Below are positions 36,251-61,372 of a DNA stretch of 64,000 nt, one piece after another. The number at the start of each line of letters is the position of its first letter. The first letter of the stretch is position 1. This stretch comes from Alviniconcha marisindica (lineage: Eukaryota; Mollusca; Gastropoda; Provannidae): contig JABMCL010001232.1 of assembly GCA_018857735.1 (NCBI GenBank), positions 184,501-248,500 of the forward strand, written 5' to 3'. The notes under the pieces were generated by a model, which saw only the letters and a program-made list of their open reading frames with translations, was not told the origin of the DNA and ran no database searches. The translations under genes were made by a program, and so were the position numbers.

Positions 36251-36960
36251 TCTAGGCCAGTTGAACTGAGGAGTTTTTCTTGCATTCAATTCACACACAG
36301 AGAGAGGAGACACACATAACGAGTCTAAAAGTCCCAGTCAGAGTAAGATGATTTGAACGTGGAACTCAGGCCTTATTCTGGTAAAACACTAGGCTGTATG
36401 GGTAAAAAGAAAAAAAGACATACTGTTACCTTTTAAATTGTATTATATAAGTCACTGTTTATTTACTATTGACTGTTATTTCTTATTGCCTGTTTGCTGA
36501 TTATTATTTTCTTATTGAGTGATTATTTCATCATTGACGGATCATTATTTGATCATTGACTGCCCCTTGCCGTCTTCTTGAATCTGTCGATCGGGCAAAC
36601 AACACTTCATTTTACTGACTGGCCGAATGGTTTCTCTCTCTCTCTCTCTCTCGTTGGAAATAATTATGCCCCTTGACTGGCAAAGCTCTGGGTTCCGATA
36701 TATATAGGTCTGTCACGCTGACTGAAACAATTGTGCCAAAGCAAGCTGTCGCCAGATGTGTATCATTTGAATTGATGATTCTACAGCGGAGTGCTAATTT
36801 GCGCCCAGTGTAATAGAGGACCTAGAATAAAACAGCTCAAAGTTATGAGCATGGTTCAAGTTCGCTTCAGTTTTTACGGTGTGACGTTCATTTACCTTTA
36901 TGTGACAGTAATTTTATGCCGGATCCCCTGATGTGATTGGTGCTTGTCTGGAAATTACGT
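36251..36960. other. intergenic, nothing recognised
   Basis: AT-rich, with TTATTGACTG-like degenerate repeats near 36,460-36,560 and a short CT run at 36,632-36,652. Confidence 0.5.
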
Positions 36961-36963
36961 AGG

Positions 36964-36964
36964 T

Positions 36965-37040
<76 letters not shown>

Positions 37041-37055
37041 TGTGTGTGTGTGTGT
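36964..37055. repeat. (TG)n microsatellite
   Basis: Long TG run with a short internal GA interruption. Confidence 0.95.
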
Positions 37056-37204
37056 TTAATGTTACATAATGTGCAGACAAGAGACACATTTCCGTGTATG
37101 ATTTTAGCATGGACAATAAACTATCTTATTTTAATCAACACTGAGGGAGTTAATTAGCGCTCGAAATAAGTAACACAAGTATAACGACAAAGACCTGAGT
37201 CGCC

Positions 37205-37470
37205 TACGGTAACTCTCACCTGGCATGCGTGTAAATACAAGGTACATAAACTCCGCCAGAGGTACATCCTCAAGTTTTATCATATTTATAGAGAACATAG
37301 TTCAGGAGCTGTGTGAGAGTTGAGGTGGCCGTCCTGAGCTGCCCGTCCTAACGAGCCTTCTGGTTTCCGTGGACGTAAAGAATTATTGAACCGTGCTTCG
37401 GCATTGGTCACAACTTGTCCCTGATATGTCAACTGACATCTGAGGATATTAAGCATCACTTCATCATCAT
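37205..37470 (+). repeat. dispersed repeat plus SINE-like family B copy
   Basis: 37,205-37,265 is the inverse of 14,472-14,530. 37,300-37,470 matches 34,025-34,200 (GGTGGCCGTCCTGAGC; TTTCCGTGGACGTAAAG; CATTGGTCACAACTTGTCCC). Confidence 0.75.
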
Positions 37471-38150
37471 CATTTATAGAGCGTGAAACAAACAAAATCC
37501 ACATCTGCACACGTTCTCACATCGCTTGAAAAGGGGGTGTACATACAAACAAGCACAAACTATGAGATTTTTTGGTTGTTGTTGTTGCTGTTTTTCGTGA
37601 TTAAAAGTATGGTTTAAAACCTGCTCATATTACATCGTCGTGGTGGCTCACCGCACAGTGGCTATAATGTGCTTTTTATTTCTCGATCTGCTGGCATGTT
37701 GGCGAGCGCTGTTCAGAGGTAAAAGTTCACGCAGTATAGGCAACAGGGACCGAGTCAGTAACTGGATTTTAACGCCCTGTCAACCGCACAGGACAGTCAG
37801 ACTCTGTCATAAGCAAACGCACATTACAAAATTCTTCTCCTGTAAACCCTTTCTCAAGTCAGTCCTCAAAACGCAAACATAAAACAAAACACACATATAC
37901 AAGCATCAAACACAAATTTTTGAAGAGTTAGTCCTTCAATATCAATATTACCCTTTTGTCGAAAGAGCCCAAAAGGCTGGTATTGTCGACCATTCCGTCT
38001 AATTTATCGATACCAGATAAAAGAAAAATAGAAACAGGAATGGACAGAAACAATTAAAAACTGTTCTATAAATGCATAATAGAAAATACAAGTGCTATGT
38101 GGCACCAAGCAGCACACACCTACCAACAATCATCTAGCTACTCACAGAGT
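37471..38150. other. intergenic, nothing recognised
   Basis: No repeat or gene with support. Confidence 0.45.
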
Positions 38151-38152
38151 CC

Positions 38153-38320
38153 AGTCGAGATCAAGAGGAGGGAGGTGAGCGGGACTCTCACGAAGAAGTT
38201 AGACAGAAGTTAGACTTTCATTTGCGGATCCAGGCGAGATCAAGAGGAGGGAGGTGGTACTGGACCCTCAAGAGAGCCCAGGAGAGATCAAGAGCAGGGA
38301 GGTGGAGCTGGGCTCAGAAA
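38153..38320. repeat. ~55-bp degenerate tandem repeat
   Basis: Three variants of GAGATCAAGAGGAGGGAGGT followed by a GGGACTCTCA/GGACCCTCA block. Confidence 0.8.
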
Positions 38321-38554
38321 GTTGGACTTCTTTTGCTTCAATTGTTTCTCAACAGCAGTGCTACGGACATTGTCCTTGTGACTCTGCTCCGCACAGCAGT
38401 TGAAACAGCAATTGCGCAGTACACTAGTTGCTACGCAATGGCGACGTCCCCACCGCCTTAACATAGTTGTTGTTCTGGCGGTGGTCCACGGCCTCCTCGG
38501 TCTTTCCTGGTCGGAGCGTGCGGTCAAGCCACTCGCTCTTTATGGGGGGAAGGG

Positions 38555-38705
38555 GGGGGGCCTCCCTTTCCCCGTCCCTAATAAGCCATCTCGCTTCTGT
38601 GGATGTAAAGCAACACGTTTACTTTCTAGCTAATCAACCGGAAGCATACTCGCCCTGATATAACCGTAATGGTTGACTGGGCGTAAAACACCAAGTTACT
38701 TACCG
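38555..38705 (+). mobile_element. SINE-like family B copy with GGTTGACTGGGC tail
   Basis: CCCGTCCCTAATAAGCCATC, then TCGCTTCTGTGGATGTAAAG and, 70 bases on, AATGGTTGACTGGGCGTAAA ACACCAAG. The body and tail stand in the same orientation here, which suggests how a fuller element is arranged. Confidence 0.65.
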
Positions 38706-39394
38706 GAGCCATACCCCAAAAAGCGTAACTCTTTACGAAAAATGTTTGCCAAATTTCTGGGGGAAAGGTCAAGAGACCATTAGCATAAAGATGACAAAAC
38801 AGAAAGAGCGAGAGGACTAGGCAAAAGAAGAAGAGATATGATAGGAAAGGGGAATCATGACAGCCCTGAGATTCCAGGGAAGGAGAACAGATATCCCCGG
38901 CCTCCATTCGGGGATACAACGACCGACGGCTACCTGGACGGCTACTGTGCGGGAGAACGTCAGTTTCTGTAATGTAGTCGTGCGGAACAGCTGGAACAAC
39001 ATGTTTTATGGAACTGGAGTTTAATACAAAACGAAAAACATGCATGATGATATAATGCATGTGTTGGGGAAGAACTCACTTTAAAGGTGCAGTGTCATCG
39101 TGCTTCGTTATTTTCATCGGAAAATGTCTGTAGTTATGTCGCAGTGAAACGTTCTATCTGTAAGTAAGACACGCTTACAAACACGGACACTTTCTTTCCG
39201 ACATGGTTGTCGAAGGACTAGACCCTCAGGACGCCCCTATTCTTCGACCTCGACTAGTAGCTGCCGAGGATGGATCAACACGACAGGCTGCCTGTATTTT
39301 CTGCTTTTCGTCATTCCTCGTTCTGCATCCCAACACACCGTTCCTTTGTGTTTTAGCCAGGTCTTGTCTTATAGTGTTGCTTGATTTGTTGTTG

Positions 39395-39414
39395 TTGGTG
39401 GTGGTGGTGGTGGT

Positions 39415-39453
<39 letters not shown>

Positions 39454-39465
39454 TGTGTGTGTGTC
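39395..39465. repeat. (TGG)n then (TG)n microsatellite
   Basis: TGGTGG run followed by a TG run. Confidence 0.95.
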
Positions 39466-39759
39466 ACTGTTTGTGTGTTGTTGTTTTATGTGTGAGTCAC
39501 TGTGTGTTGTTGTTGTTTGTTTCTTGTTGTTGTTGTTTGTTTCTTGTTGTTGTTTGTCATCTGCATTCGTCCAAGCTTGTAGTTGGGTTTACGTGTCGTA
39601 TTGCTTTACCCTCAAAGTTAGCTGGGGACTCTTTAAAACCATTGCGTCGCTGCAAGCTGCAGCCAGTGTAGACGACACGTAAATGGATGTAGTGAAGTGA
39701 AGCGGTGCCGTGCAGAGTTTTATGCACACAAAAAAGTATGCACTCACTCAGTACCAGTT

Positions 39760-39935
39760 CGCGGTTTTGACGGTGTTATGAGGGGCAACAGCCACGAGAC
39801 GGCGTCCACAAGGCACAATGTTCGACGATAAATAAGAGCCGAAGCTGGCAGTCGAACCGATGTCGTCTGCTTACCAACATAACGCCTGACCGCTGGGGTC
39901 TCTGCTGTAAATCTGGCTCGTGACTGACCGCGCAA
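39760..39935 (-). mobile_element. tRNA-derived SINE, copy 2 (inverted)
   Basis: On the minus strand: GGTTCGACTGC (B-box-like, 39,858-39,848), AGCTTCGGCTC, TGTGGACGCCGTCTCGTGGC and TGTTGCCCCTCA, matching copy 1 at 21,476-21,800. The A-box side is degenerate. Confidence 0.65.
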
Positions 39936-41490
39936 ATTCTAAAAATGAGCCCCAAGCGCCGGACAGAAGTATATCCGTGTTAATTCTAAACTTTAATCAG
40001 ATGGAACAAGTTGCGCTAGGCTAACAAGGACAACGTTGACGGAAATGTATGTACTGTGTGTATCCAGCGCTGTGAACCCGCAAGGTTTTATGTGGAAGTT
40101 TTTAGCGCCGTACATACATTTTCATTGATTGATTCATTCAAATGGGGTATTCTTAATGAGCTAGGTCACGACGGGTCACGAGGCTGAAAATGAAGCTAGG
40201 GTATGCTAAAATTGCGGGTCATGAGACCGAAAGCGAGGCTGGGATATGCAGAAAAGTCGAATGCAAAAGGTGTCGGGAACGTAAGACATTTGGTGGACTG
40301 CACCGTCGCCTGCACTCCTAAGCCTCGCTTTCGATCCCAGTTACCTTAGTGGCCTCACCTCATGAACATTCCTTGGATCGTGTGTCCAGTCTAGAACACG
40401 TGACAGCAGTAAGCATTCACAAAAGAGACAACACCAAAATTGTCATTCCTGCTCAGTCTTAGTTGCCGGAAGGAGACACAGCCAAGAAAACCAGTCTCAG
40501 CAATAATGGGTGCAACATGTGTGCAGTGCTTGTTCTTTGCATGGGGCACGTTTGTCGTTTTCAGCTGTTTTATTAACCAGGCCGCCTTCCGGCCTCACTA
40601 CCCTTACACATGGTGTGCCCAGCGAGAAATATTAAAAGATACAGTGTTACCATGTGTCCTTATCACCTATAAGTAATACTGAGGTATGAAATAGAGACGT
40701 CGTCTTTTGTTGTGTGTTAGAACTGGGCACCGCAAGCGTGTAGTCGTTGTGACCGGCACTGATGCGTAATTGGATTTGCTGTGTGGGGCGCACGTGTTCT
40801 TTAGACAGCCTACATGTTTGCCTGCTCTCCGCGATCTGCCGGACCAAACCGTTCATGCGCCCTTCGTTGTCGTCATTTCTTGTCAAGACGTCCCAACGAA
40901 GACACGCTTTCGCTGAACGTTGCAGCTTGCGTGCAGCATCTGTGTTTGTGTTTGCGGCGATGCCAGTTGCCGTTGATGGGGGCAGGTCGAGAAAGCCCAC
41001 GTGTATGGTCTGAAAACGGTCGTCGGATTTGACGCGTCGTGAAAATATCGGTGGTGGTAAACTAACCCGGTTAATTAATAGGCCTATAGATGTAGATAGG
41101 GAGGGAGAGAGAGGGAAGTGCTGGTTCAGCTGTTGTGTGTCTGGCTGCGGAAGACTATAGGCGTACGGTACATGCGCATAGCCTACACAGCCCCTCTGCC
41201 TTTCTCTTGGGACGGTATGTACTGTGTGATCGCGTGTGAGCTCGATACTGTCAACAGCCGTTTAACAGTTCAACGAATCATATCGTTTCTTCCGGGATAT
41301 CTGCATGGATTACCAAAAAAAGTGATTCTGTAGAAGTGTGATGGAGGCCATTCTCAACGAAAGTTTCCTAGTCTGGGACATCTATACAGGCATCGGCAGC
41401 TGAAGCTCCCACCTTGCCGTCCTTGGCATCCTTCAAGCGGGAGCTCACTCAGTTCTCTTCAGTTCTTTTTAGGGTGAAACTGTTAAGAAG
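39936..41490. other. intergenic, no firm gene
   Basis: A short hydrophobic frame near 40,506-40,676 (starting MGATCVQCLFFAWGTF) is open but has no donor or family match. Nothing else recognised. Confidence 0.35.
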
Positions 41491-41496
41491 GCTAGA

Positions 41497-41682
41497 ATGA
41501 TGGCTAGAGCTGTGCCGGTGGGAATGTTGTGTGTTTTTGTTTTGTTTTCTAGCCTAGGCATCTCAGTCACACCACGTCGAAAAATTGTCAGCAGTGACAG
41601 CTCGACTCAGTATCAGAATCATTTGAAGATTAAAGGCACGAATGAGCAACCACGTTGTGTGTCTTTGTGTGTGAAAAATTAA
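41497..41682 (+). CDS. candidate small secreted protein or first exon
   Basis: The 61-codon frame starts MMARAVPVGMLCVFVLFSSL, then GISVTPRRKIVSSDSST, i.e. a signal-peptide-like N-terminus with a plausible cleavage region. The remainder is polar and ends CVSLCVKN before TAA. There is no family match and no strong donor. Could be a small secreted peptide, a first exon or chance. Confidence 0.22.
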   Translation: MMARAVPVGMLCVFVLFSSLGISVTPRRKIVSSDSSTQYQNHLKIKGTNEQPRCVSLCVKN

Positions 41683-42015
41683 TACAGCCTCAACGCAGTT
41701 ACTCGATACTTTGAGTTTGTCTTAATGCTATTGTACCAGCCCCCTCGTGTCGGTGATGTTCGGTTTGCTGTGTCTGTTTTCTGTTCTACCCACGTCTGGG
41801 GTCGGAGGTTGGCGGTGTCTGTATCGTTGCGTTGATTTAGCGGGTACTTGCAGTTTTGCACGTGCAGCGTTTCCCGTACCATCCGTGTGGACAGGGCCGT
41901 GGTGGCCGGCCCGCTTGCCCCACTGCCGGCTCCCTCCCCCCAGTCACACACCCCGCCTCTTAACTTCCGTGCCACAAAGGAGACGGCAAAGCCATTCTCA
42001 ATACAGTATCAGTTG

Positions 42016-42016
42016 T

Positions 42017-42063
<47 letters not shown>

Positions 42064-42100
42064 TTATATATATATATATTTATTTATTTTTATATAGTTT
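42016..42100. repeat. (CT)n then (TA)n microsatellite
   Basis: CT run of ~42 bases followed by TATATATATATTTATTTATT. Confidence 0.95.
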
Positions 42101-42250
42101 TGGTTTGGTTTTTCGAATGACTTCCCCCTTCCTTTCCGAAAGAAACCCGCTCTGGACTCCTTCAATAGTAACCTCAAGACAGCTCTTTTCCCCAAGCAAT
42201 AGACCCGCCGTGCTTTCTGTTCTGTGCTACCATCGTCCTCTGCCGCAAGT

Positions 42251-42318
42251 CTGTTTAAGTTAGCTGTAAATTGTGTATAGTGTCTGTTTAAGTTGGCTGT
42301 AAATTGTGTATAGTAATA
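42251..42318. repeat. two-copy 32-bp tandem repeat
   Basis: GTCTGTTTAAGTTAGCTGTA, then AATTGTGTATAGT, twice with one mismatch. Confidence 0.9.
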
Positions 42319-43269
42319 GTATAGTGTGTGCATGTATGCACATAGAATAGTCTGTCCAGATAAGATTTTGCAGTGTAGAAATACTGTTGTTGTTTTTGTT
42401 TTGGGGTTGTTTTTATGTTTTGTTTGTTTTGTAGTAGTAGTAGTAGTAAAAAATATTACTGTTGTTATCACTGTTATATGCTGGAATGACTAAAGACAAT
42501 ATTTTCCATGTGAGTCACATTGCAGATGATTTTTGGACATAACTGGCTCACTTTTATGGCAATCCTTTATGGCTGTCGATAAACAGTGAAAACAATTGCA
42601 AGTCCAATTTGGGAAGCAATATAATGATTAACATCTGGTATTTCAGACAGGGGTTGCTCTATGCAGCTGTGTAAACAAAACAGTTGATCCATCCATGTTC
42701 TTGCAGCTGACCATGTCCCAGGATAAGCACAGTCTAGTGGTGTCCCACTCGCAGTGGACTCCCTACAATGGCAAGTCCAGTACAGCTATGTAGTCAAATG
42801 TATTATGTAAATTATAGTGAGGTCTTTGACTAGTGGAGGTTTTTGCGATGCCTGCTGACTTGTGTGTATCTCTCCTTAGCATGGTCGTTTCAGTTTGTGA
42901 ATCTTCTCGTTCAAATACCAGCACTGTTGTGACTATAGCTATAGGCCAATACTGATGGAGGCAATGGAAGTGAGTGACAGTTGACTGTGATGACGGTGTG
43001 TGTCAATGGTATCGTGGAGACTCTTCTTGGTGGAAGTGAAGTACATAGTCCTCGCACCAGATGACTGCAAGTCCAAGAATGACCTGGACCACGTTGGTCA
43101 CACTGTGTGTCGCACTGTACATACCTGCTTCCAACTTTACCATCAGCTTTGGACATCCACGATGTAACGACTAATGGTGACTGTATTGTGAAATGGATGT
43201 GATTAAAATCTGATGTGGATGTAGTGTTGTGATAACCCAGTGTGGTGAGGTAGTAAGCTTGTTTGAGTG

Positions 43270-43413
43270 TAGCCTGCCTGCTCACTTCATCTGATTCCCC
43301 TTCTACAGGCAATCCTTGTGTCAGTATGCCTTAAGTGACCTGACTGCCACGGAGATCCAGGAAGGGGTGGCAATTGGTGTTTGCACATTTTCCGTTGTTT
43401 TTTGTGTCTGAAG
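43270..43413 (+). pseudogene. decayed copy of NHE8 exon 1 and its 5' leader
   Basis: TTAAGTGACCTGACTGCCAC, then GGAGATCCAGGAAGGGGTGG and CAATTGGTGTTTGCAC parallels the true leader and start (GTAAGTGACC; GGAGATTCAGGAAGGGGTGA; TGATTGGCGTCTGTAT) 148 bases downstream. The start codon is ACG instead of ATG, and the frame stops after about 20 codons. A TTCTACAG acceptor-like site precedes it at 43,303-43,310. Confidence 0.8.
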
Positions 43414-43496
43414 TGAACTGTAGTGTAGTTGTTGTGCCTGCTCACCCTCCACAACCAGCCCGTGTGTGACACTGTGGTGTAAGTGACCAGAGAGCG

Positions 43497-56256
<12,760 letters not shown>

Positions 56257-57687
56257 TTGGTGTTACATTATGATTGTGATAGTCAGTCCTCACATTACAT
56301 TATAATTGTGATAGTCAGTCCTCACTAGTACACCTCCTCCGCCAGCCAATCCCAACTGTGCAGAGCCAGTATGTGGGACTTTCACAGTACCTCCTCCTTA
56401 ATGCATGTCTTAAAGGAGCAAAACTACTACAGTACAGGGACAGAGTATGTGAGGATATCTTGATCACTTTACCTTGCACAAGCATACAGAATTCTGCAAT
56501 CGGCTGTTGGTGAGCTACTTTGAAAATTGTGACAAGATTGCTCTTTCAGAACTGAGATTGTTACCAAAGTAGCAATCAGGAGTTCTAAGCTTGGGTTTTT
56601 TTTTTTTCAGGTTTCATTTTCAGTCAGTTAGTTGCATTTTATAATGTAATCAAGTATATGATGGTTATTTTCTTCTTCTTCTCTTTTTAAGTGGGTGCAT
56701 GCTGTGGTGATTACATGCATAACTGTGTTTTCCATGTTTTTTATTTCTAGGTGAGTTTTTTTTGTTTAAACATTAAACAGGAGGAGAGTGATTGAAATGA
56801 CCTATCTTATTAAACATTTGTGATGACAGTGACAGTTTGTATAGTGCAGACATGTTTACAGCATTCTCATAGCACCTTCAAAACAAATGACAACAAAACA
56901 CATGTAAAAATATCCTTAGTGCACAGTTTGAACAAATCAAATTTTCTGAAAACAGGTAGGTCTTGATTTGTAATAGGCATCTATTTTTACTGACCAGTTT
57001 TATGTGAAAGACTGAAAAGTATGTAAAGATATTTGCTGTGCTGATCTCTGTGAACATTCACATTGTAATGAGTCAGTGACTCTGTGAAACGGCCTTCAAG
57101 TAAACTGAAAGCGCAAGTTCTTCAGCCTGTGCCCTTGCTGTTCAGGCAGGGTGGGTGGGGGAGGGGGGAGGGGGGCAGAATGAGGAGGGGGAGGAAGCTG
57201 TACCCATAAGTCCGGTTCTTTTGCCCTACTTTGTACTTACAGCAGCATATTTGATATGTCAGCAAATCTAAATTTGATGGTGATGTCACTGTGTTAATGG
57301 TTGCAGATCAAACACTGTGGCCAAATTGTTCCCCTGACACATCCACCCACCCACCGCGGTCCCCTTTTTCTCTCCACCATACCCCCCACCCCCACCCCAC
57401 CCCAATAATTAACTTTCCATATCTGTCTTCTTTACACACGTTTTGTACAGATGTTGTCCTGTCTACTTTTCTTTGCCTCATTGATTACTGTCACCATCAT
57501 AATTGATAATTGTATGTCATTACTGTGATTAGTGTATGATGATTTTAATCTGACAAAGCTCAGCCCTGTGAATGCATGGTTTTGTTCTTCAGTGCACAAT
57601 TTTATTGGTGAAAAAGGATCATATTTATCACCATAACTGCAGTTTACTTAGGTGATTTGGAATCCTTTGGTGCTTTCAGTTGTTTTG

Positions 57688-57690
<3 letters not shown>
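56257..57690 (+). other. NHE8 3' flank, probably 3'UTR
   Basis: Single-copy-looking AT-rich sequence after the stop codon. It starts with a ~30-bp duplicate (ATTATAATTGTGATAGTCAG and the like). I see no unambiguous AATAAA near the stop, so the polyadenylation site is unplaced. Confidence 0.4.

Positions 57691-57691
<1 letters not shown>

Positions 57692-57772
<81 letters not shown>
57692..57772. repeat. (CT)n microsatellite
   Basis: CT run of about 80 bases. Confidence 0.95.
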
Positions 57773-57777
<5 letters not shown>

Positions 57778-59125
57778 CCTTCTCTTTTTCCCCCTCTTTT
57801 TTTCCAGTAGTTTGGGAATGTGGACAGAGAGTGAAGTGCCATTACTATCTGTGTAAATTTGACTGCATTTTCTTTGTATTATCATTATTTTTGTAAACTT
57901 GACAAAAGGTTCTTTATCATAATGATATGATTAATATCATTGTTTACAGCTTCTTTTGTGCTGCAGGACATAATTATACTGTTGCTTGGGGTAATATGCA
58001 CCGTCAAGTTGGGTTATTCAGCATTGCAGAGTCAAGGCCACCCAACCCCCACTTTGTTTTTGACACAATATGAAATTAAATTTAAGGATATTATAAGATG
58101 CAGTGGAACATGGATGCATTCAGAGAGAAAACTGACATGGCACATATCGTTCAGACACAAAAAGGTACCTACAATACAAAAAGCAGCTTAGATGCCACTG
58201 AAGTTCTGAACCCATCAGTTTGAACATACACAATTGTAGCATAGTACAACTGCACCTGTTGACATTTTGCTTTTACTGAACTGGTGAGTGGTATTGTTTA
58301 AGTTTTGTTGGTGTTTTCATGCAGGTTTTTACACCAGATGCTCACAGCACAGTGCACTACAACACCTGCAAACCAGTCAGTGTTGGCACTTTGGGATTTC
58401 ATTTTACCACACGCTGTAAAGAGCCAGTGGTACATTGGTAATGCTAGGTATTATTGGAAAGAAACATTCTGCTGGAATAGTCTAAAACAAGCAGTTATAT
58501 GTGTTCATTGTCATTTCTGTGGTGACCATAGCAATCAGAGCAACATGGCGTAGAACACAAACATAAAGACAGATTTACAATGAATTCTTGTCAGTTACCA
58601 ACTTGGAAAATGGGTAATGTGGGTAAAAAAGAAAAAAGATTCAACTTATAATCAAACTACTCCATATAATTTTCTAGCACTTCTTAAATGGGGATAATCA
58701 TACAGAGTCAGGCTGGTTATTCTGGAAGCACAAGTTGATGAGACAGTGGGCATTCTCAGAGATATATTTTTGTTCTAGGGCTAGGCAGATCATGGTTTGG
58801 TGTGAGCGTTTTAGCCAGGAAGCTAACTCCAAAGTGTGCACAGGGTACTGTAGGAGTTCCAAACCACTGCACAATCCTTGTAAGTGATATGGCCCACAGA
58901 CCTTCTCTACAAATGCTTCAGAATGGGGGTTTTAAGTCCATGCCAACACCATCCTTGTCACTGAATTTAAAAGAAATCAAAGTGATGGTTATTTTACAAT
59001 CAGCAGATAAAATAGCAAACCAATTATTTCACACTTATGCACTGGACTCAAAACACAGATAGCTCTTCACTAAATCAGCATCAGCTGCCACCCCCATACA
59101 CCCTCCTTGAACAGCGGACACAAGG
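57773..59125. other. no gene recognised
   Basis: AT-rich with short open frames only; either distal 3'UTR or intergenic. Confidence 0.4.
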
Positions 59126-59520
59126 CTCTGTCACCACATTCCACTGTGGTCACAAGGCTCTGTCACCGCATTCCACTGTGGACAAAAGGCTTTGTTACTG
59201 CATTCCACTGGGGACAAAAGGCTCTGTGACTGCATTCCACTGTGGACAAAAGGCTCTGTTACTGCATTCCACTGTGGACAAAAGGCTCTGTCACCACATT
59301 CCACTGTGGACAAAAGGCTCTATCACCGCATTCCACTGGACAAAAGGCTCTGTTACTGCGTTCCACTGTGGACAAAGGGCTCTGTCATTGCATTCCACTG
59401 TGGACACAAGGCTCTGTCACTGCATTCCACTGTGGATAAAAGGCTCTGTCACTGCATTCCACAGAGGACAAAAGGCTCTGTCCCTGCATTCCACTGTGGA
59501 CACAAGTCTCTGTCACTGTG
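59126..59520. repeat. 32-bp minisatellite
   Basis: About 12 copies of GGACAAAAGGCTCTGTCACT, then GCATTCCACTGT, with ACAAGG and deletion variants. Confidence 0.95.
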
Positions 59521-59985
59521 ACCGACCTGCAGCCAGCTCTGGGTGCTCATGCAGTCACTAAATGAGCTTTTCCTTTGGACTGTAAACAGCCCCAGCAGCT
59601 CAACAATGTCACATTCGGTGTAAAAGTGCACACCATATAATTATGTACAAGTAATATTGTCATAGACATCAAGCTTGTCCATGTGTGGAGAAAGTAACCT
59701 TCCCTGTTATATGTACAGTGTTGTACTGGCTTTGCTGTCTTGTGCAGATTTTGTTGTGCAAGTTGTATGTACTCTATACTGAAAAAACAACTCTTTCATC
59801 TTACTTCATTCTTGTTGATTTTGCTTTGATTTGGCCTTTATTAATTACTTGATTTTCCCATGCACATTTTTACTGTGTTATAGTCCCACCACCTTTTTCA
59901 TGCTTTTTCCATCAGTGTACTGGGTGTGGTGAGCAGAATGATTTTACACAAACCAAAATCCATCCAGTCCTAAAAAATATCCAAT
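59521..59985. other. no gene recognised
   Basis: AT-rich sequence between two tandem arrays; nothing identified. Confidence 0.4.
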
Positions 59986-59987
59986 GG

Positions 59988-60032
<45 letters not shown>

Positions 60033-60133
60033 GTTTGTTTTGTTGTTGTTGTTGTTTGTTTGTTTGTTTGTTTGTTTGTTTGTTTGTTTGTTTGTTTGTT
60101 GTTGTTTGTTTGTTTGTTTGTTTGTTTGTTTGT
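59986..60133. repeat. (GTT)n then (GTTT)n microsatellite
   Basis: Trinucleotide run changing into tetranucleotide runs interrupted twice by GTT. Confidence 0.95.
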
Positions 60134-60445
60134 TTTCACATCCTGTGATTCCTACCTTTTTTGCATTTCGTTTTCTGTTTCCCTCTGCATCTTTTTACAT
60201 TGCTTTATCATGTTTATCTATGAAACTTGAAAGAAAACTTTAGTGTTTTGAATGACTGATCTGTCCATGTTTGTTGTCAGCATTTAAAATCATCAGCATC
60301 AGACATAATTGACTGGCTGACAATGACAGTATTTCTGGCAGCTTTCTCTCTTTTTGTCTAAACTGTAAAAGAAGTTCAGCAAAATGTGTGAATGAGTGTT
60401 CAGATCTGGTAATGGCTGTTGCACAGGATCGCTGCAAGTACTGAG

Positions 60446-61125
60446 AAAGTTACACAGAAAGGACAGACAGACAAATAATTGGTTTTTAGTACCCAGTCAA
60501 CCATTGTGGTTACATAGTTACACAGAAAGGACAGACAGACAAATAACTGGTTTTTAGTACCCAGTCAACCATTGTGGTTACATAGTTACACAGAAGGGAT
60601 AGACAGACAAATAATAGTTTTTTAGTGCCCAGTCAACCATTGTGGTTACATAGTTACACAGAAAGGATAGACACAAATAATTGTTTTTAATGCCCAGTCA
60701 ACCATTGTGGTTACATAGTTACATAGAAAGGACAGTCAGACAAATAATAGTTTTTTAGTGCCCAGTCAACCATTGTGGTTACATAGTTACACAGAAAGGA
60801 TAGGCAGACAAATAATTGTTTTTTAGTGCCCAGTCAACCATTGTGGTTACATAGTTACATAGAAAGGACAGACAGACAAATAATTAGTTTTTAGTGCCCT
60901 GTCAACCATTGTGGTTACATAGTTACATAGAAAGGATAGACAGACAAATAATTGGTTTTTAGTACCCAGTCAACCATTGTGGTTACATATTACATAGAAA
61001 GGACAGACAAATAATTAGTTTTTAGTGCCCAGTCAACCATTGTGGTTACATAGTTACATAGAAAGGACAGACAGACATTTTAAATAACTGGTTTTTGGTG
61101 CCCAGTCAACCATTGTGGTTACATC
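60446..61125. repeat. ~75-80 bp minisatellite containing a SINE tail motif
   Basis: About nine units of GTTACACAGAAAGGACAGAC, AGACAAATAATTGGTTTTTA and GTGCCCAGTCAACCATTGTG, GTTACATA. The minus-strand reading of the last block, CACAATGGTTGACTGGGCAC followed by a TAAAAA stretch, is the tail motif seen singly at 32,505, 38,675 and 49,380. Confidence 0.9.
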
Positions 61126-61253
61126 AGGGTGAAACACTTTTTTTCAGAGTACAATACATGCTACAAATATATACATACTAAAACTAGTACATTGTCAGTT
61201 AAAAACACAGGTGGGTAAAAACAAAATCAGATCCAAAATATAACGTAATCTAA

Positions 61254-61372
61254 TCAAGATCCAAACACATAAAAGGTTAAAAAGAATGCTGTTTATTCAG
61301 ACAAAACATAGCGTTGTGTTTTGTTCTAATAAATAGCATTCTTTTTAACTTCTTATGTGTTTGGATCTTGTT
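61254..61372. mobile_element. MITE family D, complete hairpin
   Basis: Left arm AAGATCCAAACACATAAAAG, then GTTAAAAAGAATGCTGTTTA; right arm AAATAGCATTCTTTTTAACT, then TCTTATGTGTTTGGATCTT. Arms of ~45 bases pair with a few mismatches around a ~25-base loop. No frame; related half-elements at 34,958 and in NHE8 introns 1 and 12. Confidence 0.8.

Noticed and set aside
38626..39060. 144-codon minus-strand frame
   Set aside because: Overlaps a SINE-like copy at its left end, has no splice or family support, and other frames are equally open.
43325..43413. Alternative first coding exon of NHE8
   Set aside because: The start codon is ACG and the frame stops after about 20 codons; it is a decayed copy.
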